Positions 17,870 to 26,226 of a DNA stretch of 64,000 nt are shown one piece after another (the first letter of the stretch is position 1; each line of letters starts with the position of its first letter). The position numbers and the translations under genes are program-made. The stretch comes from Acholeplasmataceae bacterium UBA4853 (GTDB lineage Bacteria; Bacillota_I; Bacilli_A; Acholeplasmatales; Acholeplasmataceae). The notes beneath the pieces were generated by a model, which was not told where the DNA came from, searched no databases, and saw nothing but the letters and a program-made list of their open reading frames with translations. The DNA lies in contig DHEJ01000038.1 in NCBI GenBank assembly GCA_002399815.1, positions 3,648 through 67,647 on the forward strand, written 5' to 3'.

Positions 17870-18637
17870 TTATTTTTTTTCTAATTGGTCATACAAACAA
17901 ACCTTTTTTCCATCAACTTCTCTAACGCAAAAATCATGATCATAAATACCTTTTAATACGTCCTCATCCATGAGTTGATCAACATGTCCTTCAAAGTTAA
18001 CCATCCCATCTTTAATCGCAATAATATACTCACAAAAACTACTTGCTATATTAATATCATGCATCACAACAATGACAGTTTTATTTAACTCTTTAACAAA
18101 TTTACCAAGTAACATCATCATCTCAACAGCATGCTTCATATCTAGGTTATTTAATGGCTCATCTAACATAATATATTTGGTATCTTGAACAAGCACCATG
18201 GCTAAAAGGACACGTTGTAATTGACCACCTGATAACGTATTAATGTATTGATTTCTAACATCATCTAGTTTTAAGTAATCAATCATCTGTTCAATCATCT
18301 TTAAATCATTTGAAGTGAGTTTACCCTTAGAATGTGGATATCTGCCAAATGAAATGAGTTCATAAGATGTTAAGTTTAAAGAAAAGTTATTGGATTGTCT
18401 TAAAACAGAAATTACTTTAGAAAGGTTTGTTTTATGATTTGAAATGTTTACATCATCAATGATGATATTGCCACTTTTCTTTTCAATCATTTGACTTAAA
18501 ACATTAAATAATGTTGTTTTACCAGCACCATTTGGTCCAATAATACCGGTTATTTTACCTTCAGGTATTTCTATACTAATATTTTTTAGAATTTCTTTAT
18601 TACCATAGTTTTGATATACATTTTCTAATTTGATCAT
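17870..18637 (-). CDS. Iron-siderophore ABC transporter ATP-binding protein
   Basis: 255 residues. Walker A GPNGAGKTT (about 34-42), the signature LSGGQLQRV, Walker B YIMLDEPLNNLD and the switch His in VVMHDI are all present. The sequence is of the FecE/YclP class, in which LNNLD replaces the more common TSALD. It drives uptake through the FecCD-type permeases upstream and overlaps the preceding permease gene by four bases. Cytoplasmic face of the membrane. Confidence 0.94.
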   Translation of the reverse strand: MIKLENVYQNYGNKEILKNISIEIPEGKITGIIGPNGAGKTTLFNVLSQMIEKKSGNIIIDDVNISNHKTNLSKVISVLRQSNNFSLNLTSYELISFGRYPHSKGKLTSNDLKMIEQMIDYLKLDDVRNQYINTLSGGQLQRVLLAMVLVQDTKYIMLDEPLNNLDMKHAVEMMMLLGKFVKELNKTVIVVMHDINIASSFCEYIIAIKDGMVNFEGHVDQLMDEDVLKGIYDHDFCVREVDGKKVCLYDQLEKK

Positions 18638-19632
18638 ACTTTATGCTCCATAATGACAAGATATATCATGTAGATACCACCAACAATACTCATAAATGTT
18701 GTCACAGTTGTTTTAAATCCCAATAATTCAACAATGGATTGTCCAAAGATGAGTGCGACAATCGCAATTAAACTAGACCCAATAATTAAGACACCATGAT
18801 GATATGTTTTATAGATTTCTTTTGCAATATTCACAGCAATTATCCCTAAGAATGCAAGTGGTCCTACTAGGGCTGTAACCAATGATATGGCAAGAGAAAT
18901 CATAATCAAGTTTAAATAGGTCTTTCGGTTATAATCAACCCCTAAATTAACTGCTTTATCCTCACCTAAACTCATGACATCAAGCATACGTCTATGATAC
19001 ATAAAGTAGGCTACAACAACAATTCCAACCGGAATACTGATCAAAGTTAATCTTTGTTCAATGTTTACAACTGAAACAGTTGTTAAACTTTGAAGCATTT
19101 GAAACTGAGTAGGATCCAAAAGTATTTGAAGGAATTGTGAATAGTTACTTGCTAATGTAGAAATCACCATACCAATTAAAAGTAACAATAAAATATTATT
19201 CCTATGTTTTCTTAAAACTGCCTTATATAAGAAAATAGTTACACCGCACATTAAACTGACTGATAAAATGAAATTTAGAACAGGGTTTAATGCTATAAAA
19301 GATACTTGATTCAAAAAGTAGATTAAGGTTGTTTGAAGCATCACATAGATAGAGTCAAATCCTAATAAACTCGGTGTGATAATTCGGTTACTTGTTAGTG
19401 TTTGGAAAACTAATGTTGATGATGCAATTAAAACACTTGAAAGTACTAATGCAATGACTTGAAATGTTCTTCTTTCAAAAATCTTTAGTATGACTTCGAT
19501 AAATAACTCTGCTCTAGCAGGATCACTTAAATTTTGTTGAATCGTATCTTTTAATGAAACCATCCATACAACTAAATATAAAAGCACTGATATGACTGCT
19601 AAAATCGACCATATAATAAGTTTTTTACGCAT
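18634..19632 (-). CDS. Iron-siderophore ABC transporter permease (FecCD family)
   Basis: 332 residues with about nine hydrophobic segments. The FecCD motif GPLAFLGIIAVNIAK near residues 253-267 is the ATPase-contact region, and SLGEDKAVNLGVDY precedes it. It corresponds by order to YclO and forms a heterodimer with the upstream permease. It overlaps that gene by eight bases. Confidence 0.92.
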   Translation of the reverse strand: MRKKLIIWSILAVISVLLYLVVWMVSLKDTIQQNLSDPARAELFIEVILKIFERRTFQVIALVLSSVLIASSTLVFQTLTSNRIITPSLLGFDSIYVMLQTTLIYFLNQVSFIALNPVLNFILSVSLMCGVTIFLYKAVLRKHRNNILLLLLIGMVISTLASNYSQFLQILLDPTQFQMLQSLTTVSVVNIEQRLTLISIPVGIVVVAYFMYHRRMLDVMSLGEDKAVNLGVDYNRKTYLNLIMISLAISLVTALVGPLAFLGIIAVNIAKEIYKTYHHGVLIIGSSLIAIVALIFGQSIVELLGFKTTVTTFMSIVGGIYMIYLVIMEHKV

Positions 19633-20599
19633 GTTTGGTCTTCCTTAATAGTAAATATAAGAATATAACAGCGCCAATAATACCCATAATAAATCCAACT
19701 GCCAATTCATAACTAGAACCTGTAATCATAAAAATTAAGGTTCGTGCAAGTAGATCACATATTAAGACAAATATACTTCCTAACATCATTAGATCAATCA
19801 CACTCTTTTTTATATGATCACCATAATATATAGATACCAAATTAGGAATGATTAATCCTAAAAACGGTAAAGGACCAACAACAATAAATGTACTTGCAGT
19901 AATCACAGAAACAATAATTAACCCAATCATCATAACCTTTTGATAATCAACACCTAAATTACTAGAAAAATCTTTACCTAAGGACACTATATTAAATCTT
20001 TCTGCATAAATAATTGAAATAATTAACGCCGGTATCACCAGTAAAATCATCTCAAACGTACCAATTGTTTTATTTGTAAAACTACCTAAACCAATGAGTG
20101 ATAAATACTGTAATGTATTTGTTGATTGTGCAATAACTATTGAAACCGAACTAATTAAAGAACCAAACATCATACCGATTAAGGGTATATATACTTCATT
20201 TTTTAGTTTAATATGATTTAAAAAGAATATAAAACAAAAACTAGCAATTAAAGAAAAAATGAATGAAAAGATAAACTGGACCCATAAACTTAAGCCTGGA
20301 ATCAATAAATAACCTAAAAGTACGCCAAGTGTTGCTGCTTGTGTAGTACCAATAATACCTGGTGAAACAAATTTATTTTTAGCTACCGATTGTACAATAA
20401 TACCAGCAACACTTAATGCAGATGCAGTTAAAATAATCGTTAAGGTTCTAGGAATTCTAGATACAAGTAATATCTCTAAAGCATCTTTATCTAATCTTAA
20501 AATAGACATAAGATTCACATCATGTCTAGCATCAATACTTAAGGAAGCTATGATTAAAATAGCAAGGATAATTACTTGTATGAACCGTTTTTTATTCAT
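19625..20599 (-). CDS. Iron-siderophore ABC transporter permease (FecCD family)
   Basis: 324 residues with about nine hydrophobic segments. SRIPRTL near residue 48 and GPLPFLGLIIPNLV (about 242-255) are FecCD hallmarks. It corresponds by order to YclN. Its ATG overlaps the stop of the IsdG-like gene in a TAATG, so the small protein and the permease are produced together. Confidence 0.92.
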   Translation of the reverse strand: MNKKRFIQVIILAILIIASLSIDARHDVNLMSILRLDKDALEILLVSRIPRTLTIILTASALSVAGIIVQSVAKNKFVSPGIIGTTQAATLGVLLGYLLIPGLSLWVQFIFSFIFSLIASFCFIFFLNHIKLKNEVYIPLIGMMFGSLISSVSIVIAQSTNTLQYLSLIGLGSFTNKTIGTFEMILLVIPALIISIIYAERFNIVSLGKDFSSNLGVDYQKVMMIGLIIVSVITASTFIVVGPLPFLGLIIPNLVSIYYGDHIKKSVIDLMMLGSIFVLICDLLARTLIFMITGSSYELAVGFIMGIIGAVIFLYLLLRKTKHA

Positions 20600-20907
20600 T
20601 ATTTACTGGCTAGCACTTCGTAAGTTTCTCTAGAGAATTCAATAATTTCTTCAGGCTTTTCCTGGTTTTTCTTCTCTTTATGCATCATAATATGTTCAGG
20701 ACTACCTTCCCAAACAAAAAAAGCCTTCTTATCTAACCAAAAAATCTCTTGACGATATAAATCATACTCTGGATTCTTTTTATCGACCATTAAAACTGAT
20801 CTAACAAACCCAGGCGATAAACTCATCGCATTCTTAGATAAAAAACCTTCTGTTATCTTATCTGAAAATCCCTTTTGGACTTTCATAACACGTACCACTA
20901 CATACAT
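20599..20907 (-). CDS. IsdG/HmoA-like monooxygenase-fold protein
   Basis: 102 residues with the dimeric alpha-beta barrel of antibiotic-biosynthesis/heme-degrading monooxygenases. Aligning by eye to IsdG, Trp66 and His76 match the conserved Trp67 and heme-ligating His77, ten residues apart. The position of the catalytic Asn7 is Arg6 here. It is the first gene of the iron-uptake operon, which supports a role in releasing iron from a tetrapyrrole or chelate. The missing Asn leaves the chemistry open: it could bind heme without cleaving it, or act on a different ligand. Confidence 0.7.
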   Translation of the reverse strand: MYVVVRVMKVQKGFSDKITEGFLSKNAMSLSPGFVRSVLMVDKKNPEYDLYRQEIFWLDKKAFFVWEGSPEHIMMHKEKKNQEKPEEIIEFSRETYEVLASK

Positions 20908-20945
20908 ATTTAATTACCATGCCTTCTACAATGTTTACTTTAAAT

Positions 20946-20974
20946 AGTATACTTTAAAATGATTAAACAATCAA
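20946..20974 (-). promoter_or_regulatory. Promoter of the iron operon with an internal palindrome (candidate Fur-type operator)
   Basis: Minus-strand TTGATT (20969-20974), 17 bases, TATACT (20946-20951). The inverted repeat TGATT-AAAC-AATCA (20960-20973) fills the spacer between the two boxes. A metal-responsive repressor is the natural candidate given the genes controlled; which one cannot be read from sequence. Confidence 0.6.
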
Positions 20975-21144
20975 TCAAAATTATTTATAAAAAATATAAT
21001 TTACTTCTTATCGTTATGTTTTAATTCTTTAATAGCTTGACTCACTCCAATTGGCTATATAATACTTAAAGACAACGGTTTTCCTAAATATTTTGTTTGT
21101 AGAAAATCGTTTGTTGTTGTATAATCATTTTTAGGGTGAAATAA

Positions 21145-21759
21145 ATGGAAATTATTGGACTTAAGTTGGGAGACATAAGATCTAACGCGTATGTTGTTTC
21201 AGTAGGCAAAGAATGTTTTATCATCGACCCAGGTTTTGAAAGTACTGTAGTTATAGAATATATAAAGTCAAGAAAGCTTGATCCACAGTTTATATATATA
21301 ACGCATGGACATCATGACCATACAGGCGGTGTTAAACAATTAAAAGAACTTTATCATATACCTGTGTATGCACCTCTAAAGGATAAAATTTGGATGGGTG
21401 ACACGGTTTATAATTATTGGCCTTATGAAATTCCAGTTGATCAATATGTTGTAGAAAATGATGTCATAGAATTTGGAAAACAAATATTTAGAGTGATTGA
21501 AACACCAGGACACTCTCAAGGTTCCACTGCACTTTACTGTGCCCCACATCTTTTTACTGGTGATACATTGTTCTTTGAGGCAATCGGACGTACAGATATT
21601 CCGTTTGCTAATTTAGAACTTTTAAAAGAATCTATTCAAAATAAATTACTACTTTTACCAGATGAAACAATTGTTTATCCAGGACATGGCAAACAAACAA
21701 CCATCGGACATGAAAAAGCATTCAATTATTTTGAAAAATTAGAAGCTTCAACAAAATAA
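21145..21759 (+). CDS. Metallo-beta-lactamase-fold hydrolase (glyoxalase II-like)
   Basis: 204 residues. The metal-binding motif HGHHDH is at 54-59, with further ligands in TPGHSQGS and FTGDTLF and a final PGHG. These small single-domain enzymes are glyoxalase II-like or thioester hydrolases. A TATAAT -10 sits near 21119, but its -35 is poor and the ribosome site is only AGGG. It is the one plus-strand gene in the region and is closed by a hairpin terminator shared with the convergent methyltransferase. The substrate is not known. Confidence 0.9.
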   Translation: MEIIGLKLGDIRSNAYVVSVGKECFIIDPGFESTVVIEYIKSRKLDPQFIYITHGHHDHTGGVKQLKELYHIPVYAPLKDKIWMGDTVYNYWPYEIPVDQYVVENDVIEFGKQIFRVIETPGHSQGSTALYCAPHLFTGDTLFFEAIGRTDIPFANLELLKESIQNKLLLLPDETIVYPGHGKQTTIGHEKAFNYFEKLEASTK

Positions 21760-21784
21760 AAAGACCTTGTGGTCTTTTTTTAAT
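21758..21784. terminator. Bidirectional terminator
   Basis: AAAAGACC-TTGT-GGTCTTTT (21759-21778) followed by a T run. It separates the convergent MBL-fold hydrolase and the RNA methyltransferase. Confidence 0.9.
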
Positions 21785-21786
21785 CG

Positions 21787-23061
21787 TTATTTTAAGTCTA
21801 AGACAACAAGTGTCTCAATAGATGTTGTTTGTGGGAACATCCTAACTGGATATACTTTTGAAATCTGATAATGTTCTGTTAATGATTTTAGATCTCTAAC
21901 TAACGTATTTAACTCACAAGATAGATAAATGATTTGATAGAACTTTTTCTCTTTAATCATTTCTAATAACGATGGATGTAATCCAGTTCTTGGTGGGTCA
22001 AAAATTACGACTTCACTTTTTAATTTAGGTAGTATGGTTTCAACATTACCTAAGAATATTTCATAGTTACCTTTATGAAACATTTTAATATCCTTAGCCA
22101 TCGATACGTTCTCATGATTATTTTCTATCATAATTACTTTTTTAACTTGACTACCAATATAATAACCAATGGATCCAATACCTGAGTAGCAATCAACTAC
22201 TGTATCAAATTTAACTGATTTTGCAATCATATCATATGTTTTTAACATAACATCACTATTTACTTGCATAAATGAGCGATCATTAAGTTTAAGTTTTAAG
22301 TGACCAAGGTTAAAGTTAATTTCATTTTTTCCATACAATAGAATACTTTGTTTACCTAAGATTGTTTTTTCATTTGGTTTTATATTTAAAGTAATTCCAA
22401 CAACCTCTTTAAAGTTCTTGATGAGAGAAACAAGTTCATTAAGTCCAACGAAATTCTCTTGATATGCAACTAAAGTTACTAAGACTTCATCTTTTTCATT
22501 AGAACGTAAAACAATATGTTTAAAGACTTCTGGGTCAACGATAATCGATTGTTGTTGAATCTTTGAGATACATCTTTGAATTGCCAAACTATTTAAAATG
22601 AACGTATGGACTTCTCTTAGTTCAATCGGTTCTTTAGTAAATAATCCAAGTCTCATCAACGGATTATTTAAAACATGATATACCACTTTATTTCTATAAT
22701 TTAAGGTCTTACTTGAAGCGATAACCGGTTCAATAGGGCCATTATACCCAATGTTTCTTTCGAGTGTTGTTTGAGTGATTTGGTATTGCCAATCATTTTG
22801 ACTTTCATCATTTAAGTGATATAAATCTAAAGATCCTAATTGACTAGGCATTGTTTTTCTAAGTGGTGATTGAATCAGTATTTTCTTAATTTTTGATTCA
22901 ATAAACTTTTGTTTAATCTTAGTAATTGTAACTAATGCTTTTTCATCTTTTAATAAGCCATGTGTAAAAACAACTAACTCATCTAGTCTACTTACACCTT
23001 GCCCAAAACGATCTACCTCATGAGCAACTACTTCAATTGTTTGTCCAACTTCATGAACCAT
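21787..23061 (-). CDS. 23S rRNA/tRNA (uracil-5-)-methyltransferase, RumA/TrmA family
   Basis: 424 residues. An N-terminal TRAM domain (about 1-58) precedes a central RNA-binding part and a SAM-binding domain with VVDCYSGIGSIG (288-299) and FDPPRTGLHP (354-363). The catalytic Cys is C382 in YLSCE. The cysteines that hold the [4Fe-4S] cluster in RlmD-type enzymes (a C-x5-CGxC near residue 85) are missing; the matching segment reads LYHLNDESQND. It probably makes m5U in 23S rRNA (U747/U1939 type); the exact site cannot be decided. It overlaps the galE 3' end by 11 bases. Confidence 0.88.
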   Translation of the reverse strand: MVHEVGQTIEVVAHEVDRFGQGVSRLDELVVFTHGLLKDEKALVTITKIKQKFIESKIKKILIQSPLRKTMPSQLGSLDLYHLNDESQNDWQYQITQTTLERNIGYNGPIEPVIASSKTLNYRNKVVYHVLNNPLMRLGLFTKEPIELREVHTFILNSLAIQRCISKIQQQSIIVDPEVFKHIVLRSNEKDEVLVTLVAYQENFVGLNELVSLIKNFKEVVGITLNIKPNEKTILGKQSILLYGKNEINFNLGHLKLKLNDRSFMQVNSDVMLKTYDMIAKSVKFDTVVDCYSGIGSIGYYIGSQVKKVIMIENNHENVSMAKDIKMFHKGNYEIFLGNVETILPKLKSEVVIFDPPRTGLHPSLLEMIKEKKFYQIIYLSCELNTLVRDLKSLTEHYQISKVYPVRMFPQTTSIETLVVLDLK

Positions 23062-24022
23062 GGATATGCTTTCTATAGGCTAAATCTGACTTAATAATAT
23101 CTTCTAAAGTCAGTTCGGTTTGCCAATTTAATATCTTTTTAGCTTTTGTGGCATCTGCTGTTAAAATTGCAGGATCCCCTTCTCTAATGGGTCCAAAACT
23201 ATAATTTAAGTGTAACACTTTATCCACAGCTTTAGCGACATCAAGATTTGAATATCCTTTTGAAGAACCTAAATTAAATACTTCGGATTTACCGCCATGA
23301 CCTAAGTAGTCTGCCCCAAGCACGTGTGCTTTAGCAAGATCTGTCACATGGATATAGTCTCTAATATTGGTACCATCTTTAGTAGGATAATCATTTCCAT
23401 AAATTGTTAAACTTGGTCTAATACCTAATGCTGCTTCAATGGCTACTGGAATTAAATGTGTTAATGTTCTTTTCTTTAACCCAATCTCTAAACTCTTATC
23501 TGCACCAGCAACATTAAAGTATCTAAAAATAACATAGTTCAAATCATGTGCAACACTTGTCCAGTGAATTAATTTCTCACATGCAAGTTTTGATTCACCA
23601 TAAGGATTAATCGGATTTTTAGGATCCGTTTCTAAACAAATGCCTGTTTCTGATTCACCGTATACTGCAGCAGTTGATGAAAATACAATATTTTTAACAC
23701 CGCACTCAACCATTGATTCTAAGAGTAATCTCACACCTTCAACATTATTATGATAATAAGAAAGTGGTTCTTTCATACTTTCTGGAACAATAAGTTTTGC
23801 TGCAAAATGCATCACTACATCAAATTTTTCACTTTTTAAAACATTTAAAATATCTTCTTTTTTACGAATATCACCTAAATAAAAGTTAACATCCTTAGGA
23901 ACAAATCCTCTTTCACCTGTTGATAAATTATCCATAACAGCCACTTTATGACCACTACGTCTTAATTCATAAACAGTATGAGAACCAATATAACCTGCTC
24001 CACCTACGACTAATACATTCAT
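23051..24022 (-). CDS. galE: UDP-glucose 4-epimerase
   Basis: 323 residues, short-chain dehydrogenase fold. NAD-binding GGAGYIGSH is at 7-15, the catalytic Tyr-x3-Lys is YGESK with the preceding Ser-Ser-Thr-Ala (SSTAAVYG), and the C-terminal segment has REGDPAILTAD, a GalE signature. It interconverts UDP-glucose and UDP-galactose. It serves both galactose breakdown and glycolipid synthesis, and it stands apart from the galM/galT/galK cluster (26.2-30.9 kb), between the RNA methyltransferase and the M32 carboxypeptidase, which fits a constitutive role. Confidence 0.96.
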   Translation of the reverse strand: MNVLVVGGAGYIGSHTVYELRRSGHKVAVMDNLSTGERGFVPKDVNFYLGDIRKKEDILNVLKSEKFDVVMHFAAKLIVPESMKEPLSYYHNNVEGVRLLLESMVECGVKNIVFSSTAAVYGESETGICLETDPKNPINPYGESKLACEKLIHWTSVAHDLNYVIFRYFNVAGADKSLEIGLKKRTLTHLIPVAIEAALGIRPSLTIYGNDYPTKDGTNIRDYIHVTDLAKAHVLGADYLGHGGKSEVFNLGSSKGYSNLDVAKAVDKVLHLNYSFGPIREGDPAILTADATKAKKILNWQTELTLEDIIKSDLAYRKHIHGS

Positions 24023-24034
24023 GTAAATACCACC

Positions 24035-25522
24035 TTAATTAGAAAATTTTCTTTTTAAATACTCTATATAATACTTAGAACTAAATGGTTCTTTAGTTGC
24101 TAGCATAATTAATTCTTTTGGTGTCTTTGTTTGACCATAAATATGGATTTTTTGTTTTAACCACTCATTAATCTTACTAATTTGATTATCTGAAATCGCA
24201 TTTTCGATATTAAAATCCTTATTCATTGCATAGTAAATCTGAGCAGCATACGCACTACCTAAAGCATAGGTAGGGAAATAGCCAAACGATCCACCTGCCC
24301 AGTGAATATCTTGAAGCACACCTTCACTATCACTTTTCGGACGAACACCAACATATTCTTGATACAATTTACGCCATCTCTTCGGTAAATCTTTAGCTTT
24401 TAACTTACCTGAAATCAATTGTTTTTCAATCTCATAACGGACCATAATATGTAATGGGTATGTTAATTCATCTGCTTCTGTTCTAATCAATGAACGTTCT
24501 GCACGATTGATGTATTGATAAAAATCAAGTAATGTAACTCCTTTTAACTCTTTTGAAAAGATTCGCTTAAGTTCATCAAAATGAACTTCCCAAAATGCAT
24601 AACTACGTCCAATCATATTTTCATACATTCTGGATTGTGATTCATGAATTCCCATCGATGCACCACCATTTAATCTGGTTTCATTCAATTTAGGGTCAAC
24701 TTGTTGTTCATAAATTGCATGACCCATTTCATGAATCGTGGAAAACACTGCTGATTCAATTGCTTCTTCGATATATCTAGTTGTAATTCTGACATCAGTT
24801 GATGAAAAACCAGATGTAAAAGGATGTGCACTTGTTTTTAATACAGCATGTCTCATATCATATGCAAAAACTTTAGTTAAATACTCATTAAATTCTTTTT
24901 GTTTATCTGCTGGAAAATGGTTTTTAGTTAACTTTCTAGATAATGTTTTCTTACCACTGGTTGCAGTTAAGACAAACGGTACAAGTTCTGTTCGTAGTTG
25001 ATCAAAAAATGCATCATATTCTTTAGTTGTCATACCTTCTTCATACATATCAAGAAGCACATCATAACCTTTTAATTCCGGTGTTTGAAGATATTTACTA
25101 ACTTTTCTGACATATGCAATAATTTTTTCTAATGTTGGTAAAAATGACTCGAAATCATCATTTTTTCTAGCATTAGCCCAAATTGTTGTGGATTTATTAA
25201 GCAGTACTTGAAAGTCGATATATTCATCTTTAGGCATTTTTTTAATCAAACGCATCTCTTTTTCGACTTTAATGATCTCTCTTTTTAATAAATCATCTAA
25301 TTGATTTCTTCTTTCATATAAAACCTCAATAGCTCTTAAATATTGCTTATTGGTTTCAAGCGCGTAAATCTCGTTTGTTAAAACTTCGATTTGCTCACTT
25401 CTGTAATCAATTGCACCTTCAGGTGTTTCTGTTTCTAAATCCCAACTTAATACCCACATTGCATAACCATAGGCTTTAAGTCTCTTACGCATTTGTTGAT
25501 ACGTATTTATAAATAATTCCAT
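24035..25522 (-). CDS. Carboxypeptidase Taq family metallopeptidase (M32)
   Basis: 495 residues, mostly helical. The zinc site is HEMGH (264-268) with the third ligand Glu in HESQSRMYEN (near 294). The family block HPFTSGFSSTDVRITTRY lies at 233-250. M32 enzymes remove C-terminal residues from peptides in the cytoplasm. The start ATG has a GAGGTG site. A 12-bp palindrome (25623-25634) about 100 bases upstream could control it or the divergent hsp20. Gene size and motifs are normal for the family. Confidence 0.95.
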   Translation of the reverse strand: MELFINTYQQMRKRLKAYGYAMWVLSWDLETETPEGAIDYRSEQIEVLTNEIYALETNKQYLRAIEVLYERRNQLDDLLKREIIKVEKEMRLIKKMPKDEYIDFQVLLNKSTTIWANARKNDDFESFLPTLEKIIAYVRKVSKYLQTPELKGYDVLLDMYEEGMTTKEYDAFFDQLRTELVPFVLTATSGKKTLSRKLTKNHFPADKQKEFNEYLTKVFAYDMRHAVLKTSAHPFTSGFSSTDVRITTRYIEEAIESAVFSTIHEMGHAIYEQQVDPKLNETRLNGGASMGIHESQSRMYENMIGRSYAFWEVHFDELKRIFSKELKGVTLLDFYQYINRAERSLIRTEADELTYPLHIMVRYEIEKQLISGKLKAKDLPKRWRKLYQEYVGVRPKSDSEGVLQDIHWAGGSFGYFPTYALGSAYAAQIYYAMNKDFNIENAISDNQISKINEWLKQKIHIYGQTKTPKELIMLATKEPFSSKYYIEYLKRKFSN

Positions 25523-25622
25523 CTACACACCTCGAGATTCCTCATATTTTCACTTAACATTATAACATCAACAGTCCGTTTTATACCCGACTAATTACCT
25601 ATAATACCTTAATTTATGATAA

Positions 25623-25634
25623 GTAAACGTTTAC
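25623..25634. promoter_or_regulatory. Palindrome resembling a LacI-family or catabolite (cre) operator
   Basis: GTAAACGTTTAC is a perfect 12-bp palindrome with a central CG, as bound by LacI/CcpA-type regulators, and close to the cre consensus. It shares the GTAAA/TTTAC half-sites with the gal operator at 27222-27241. It lies between the divergent M32 peptidase and hsp20 genes. Function is inferred. Confidence 0.5.
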
Positions 25635-25680
25635 ATCTATTTTAATCACATTTCATAAAATTGTAAGAAAATTCCCATAA

Positions 25681-25723
25681 TTAGCACTCAACATTTGACA
25701 GTGCCAAATACTGGTGATAAAAT
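25681..25723 (+). promoter_or_regulatory. CIRCE-like heat-shock operator over a sigma-A promoter
   Basis: TTAGCACTC, nine bases, CAGTGCCAA (25681-25707) matches the CIRCE element exactly in the left arm and 7 of 9 in the right. It overlaps a promoter of TTGACA (25695-25700), 17 bases, TAAAAT (25718-25723). CIRCE is the site of the HrcA repressor. hrcA is not in this window. Confidence 0.85.
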
Positions 25724-25775
25724 ATTAGTGTACTCAAGGAATAAACAAATTATATGCACAAAGGAGTGATGATTT

Positions 25776-26189
25776 ATGTTGAGTATTTATAGAAGAAACA
25801 AAGACTTTTTTGAAGACTTCTTCAATGATTTCAAATTAACAGGATCAAATCTTCCATCTGGTATGATGAAAACAGATATCAAAGAATTAGACAATAATTA
25901 TGTATTATCTGTTGAATTACCGGGCTATGATAAAGATGATGTTAAGGTTAGCATGGAAGATGGATATCTGACAATTGAAACTGAAAAGAAATCTGAAAAT
26001 GAAGAATCAAATAGCGAAGGTAAATTCATTAGAAAAGAAAGATATTATGGTCTAATGAAACGTAGTTATTATGTGGGAGATGTCACAATTGATGACCTCA
26101 AAGGTACATTCGATAAAGGAATTTTACATTTAGAAATTCCTAAAGAAGTTAAGAAAGTTCCAGAAAAACGCTACTTAGAACTTAAATAA
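25776..26189 (+). CDS. Small heat-shock protein Hsp20
   Basis: 137 residues. The alpha-crystallin domain covers about residues 30-130, with the conserved ELPGYDKDDVKVSMEDG and the GILHLEIPK motif near the C-terminus. Small heat-shock proteins hold unfolding proteins as ATP-independent chaperones. It has an AAAGGAG site and a CIRCE-like operator, so it should be induced by heat through HrcA. It is a single-gene unit with a bidirectional hairpin terminator. Confidence 0.95.
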   Translation: MLSIYRRNKDFFEDFFNDFKLTGSNLPSGMMKTDIKELDNNYVLSVELPGYDKDDVKVSMEDGYLTIETEKKSENEESNSEGKFIRKERYYGLMKRSYYVGDVTIDDLKGTFDKGILHLEIPKEVKKVPEKRYLELK

Positions 26190-26196
26190 TCGTAAG

Positions 26197-26226
26197 AAAG
26201 CAGGTTAGTTTAGTAACCTGCTTTTT
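26197..26226. terminator. Bidirectional terminator between hsp20 and galM
   Basis: AAAGCAGGTTA-GTTTAG-TAACCTGCTTT (26197-26224) with a T run on the plus strand. The galM stop codon (26210-26212) lies inside the loop. Confidence 0.88.
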
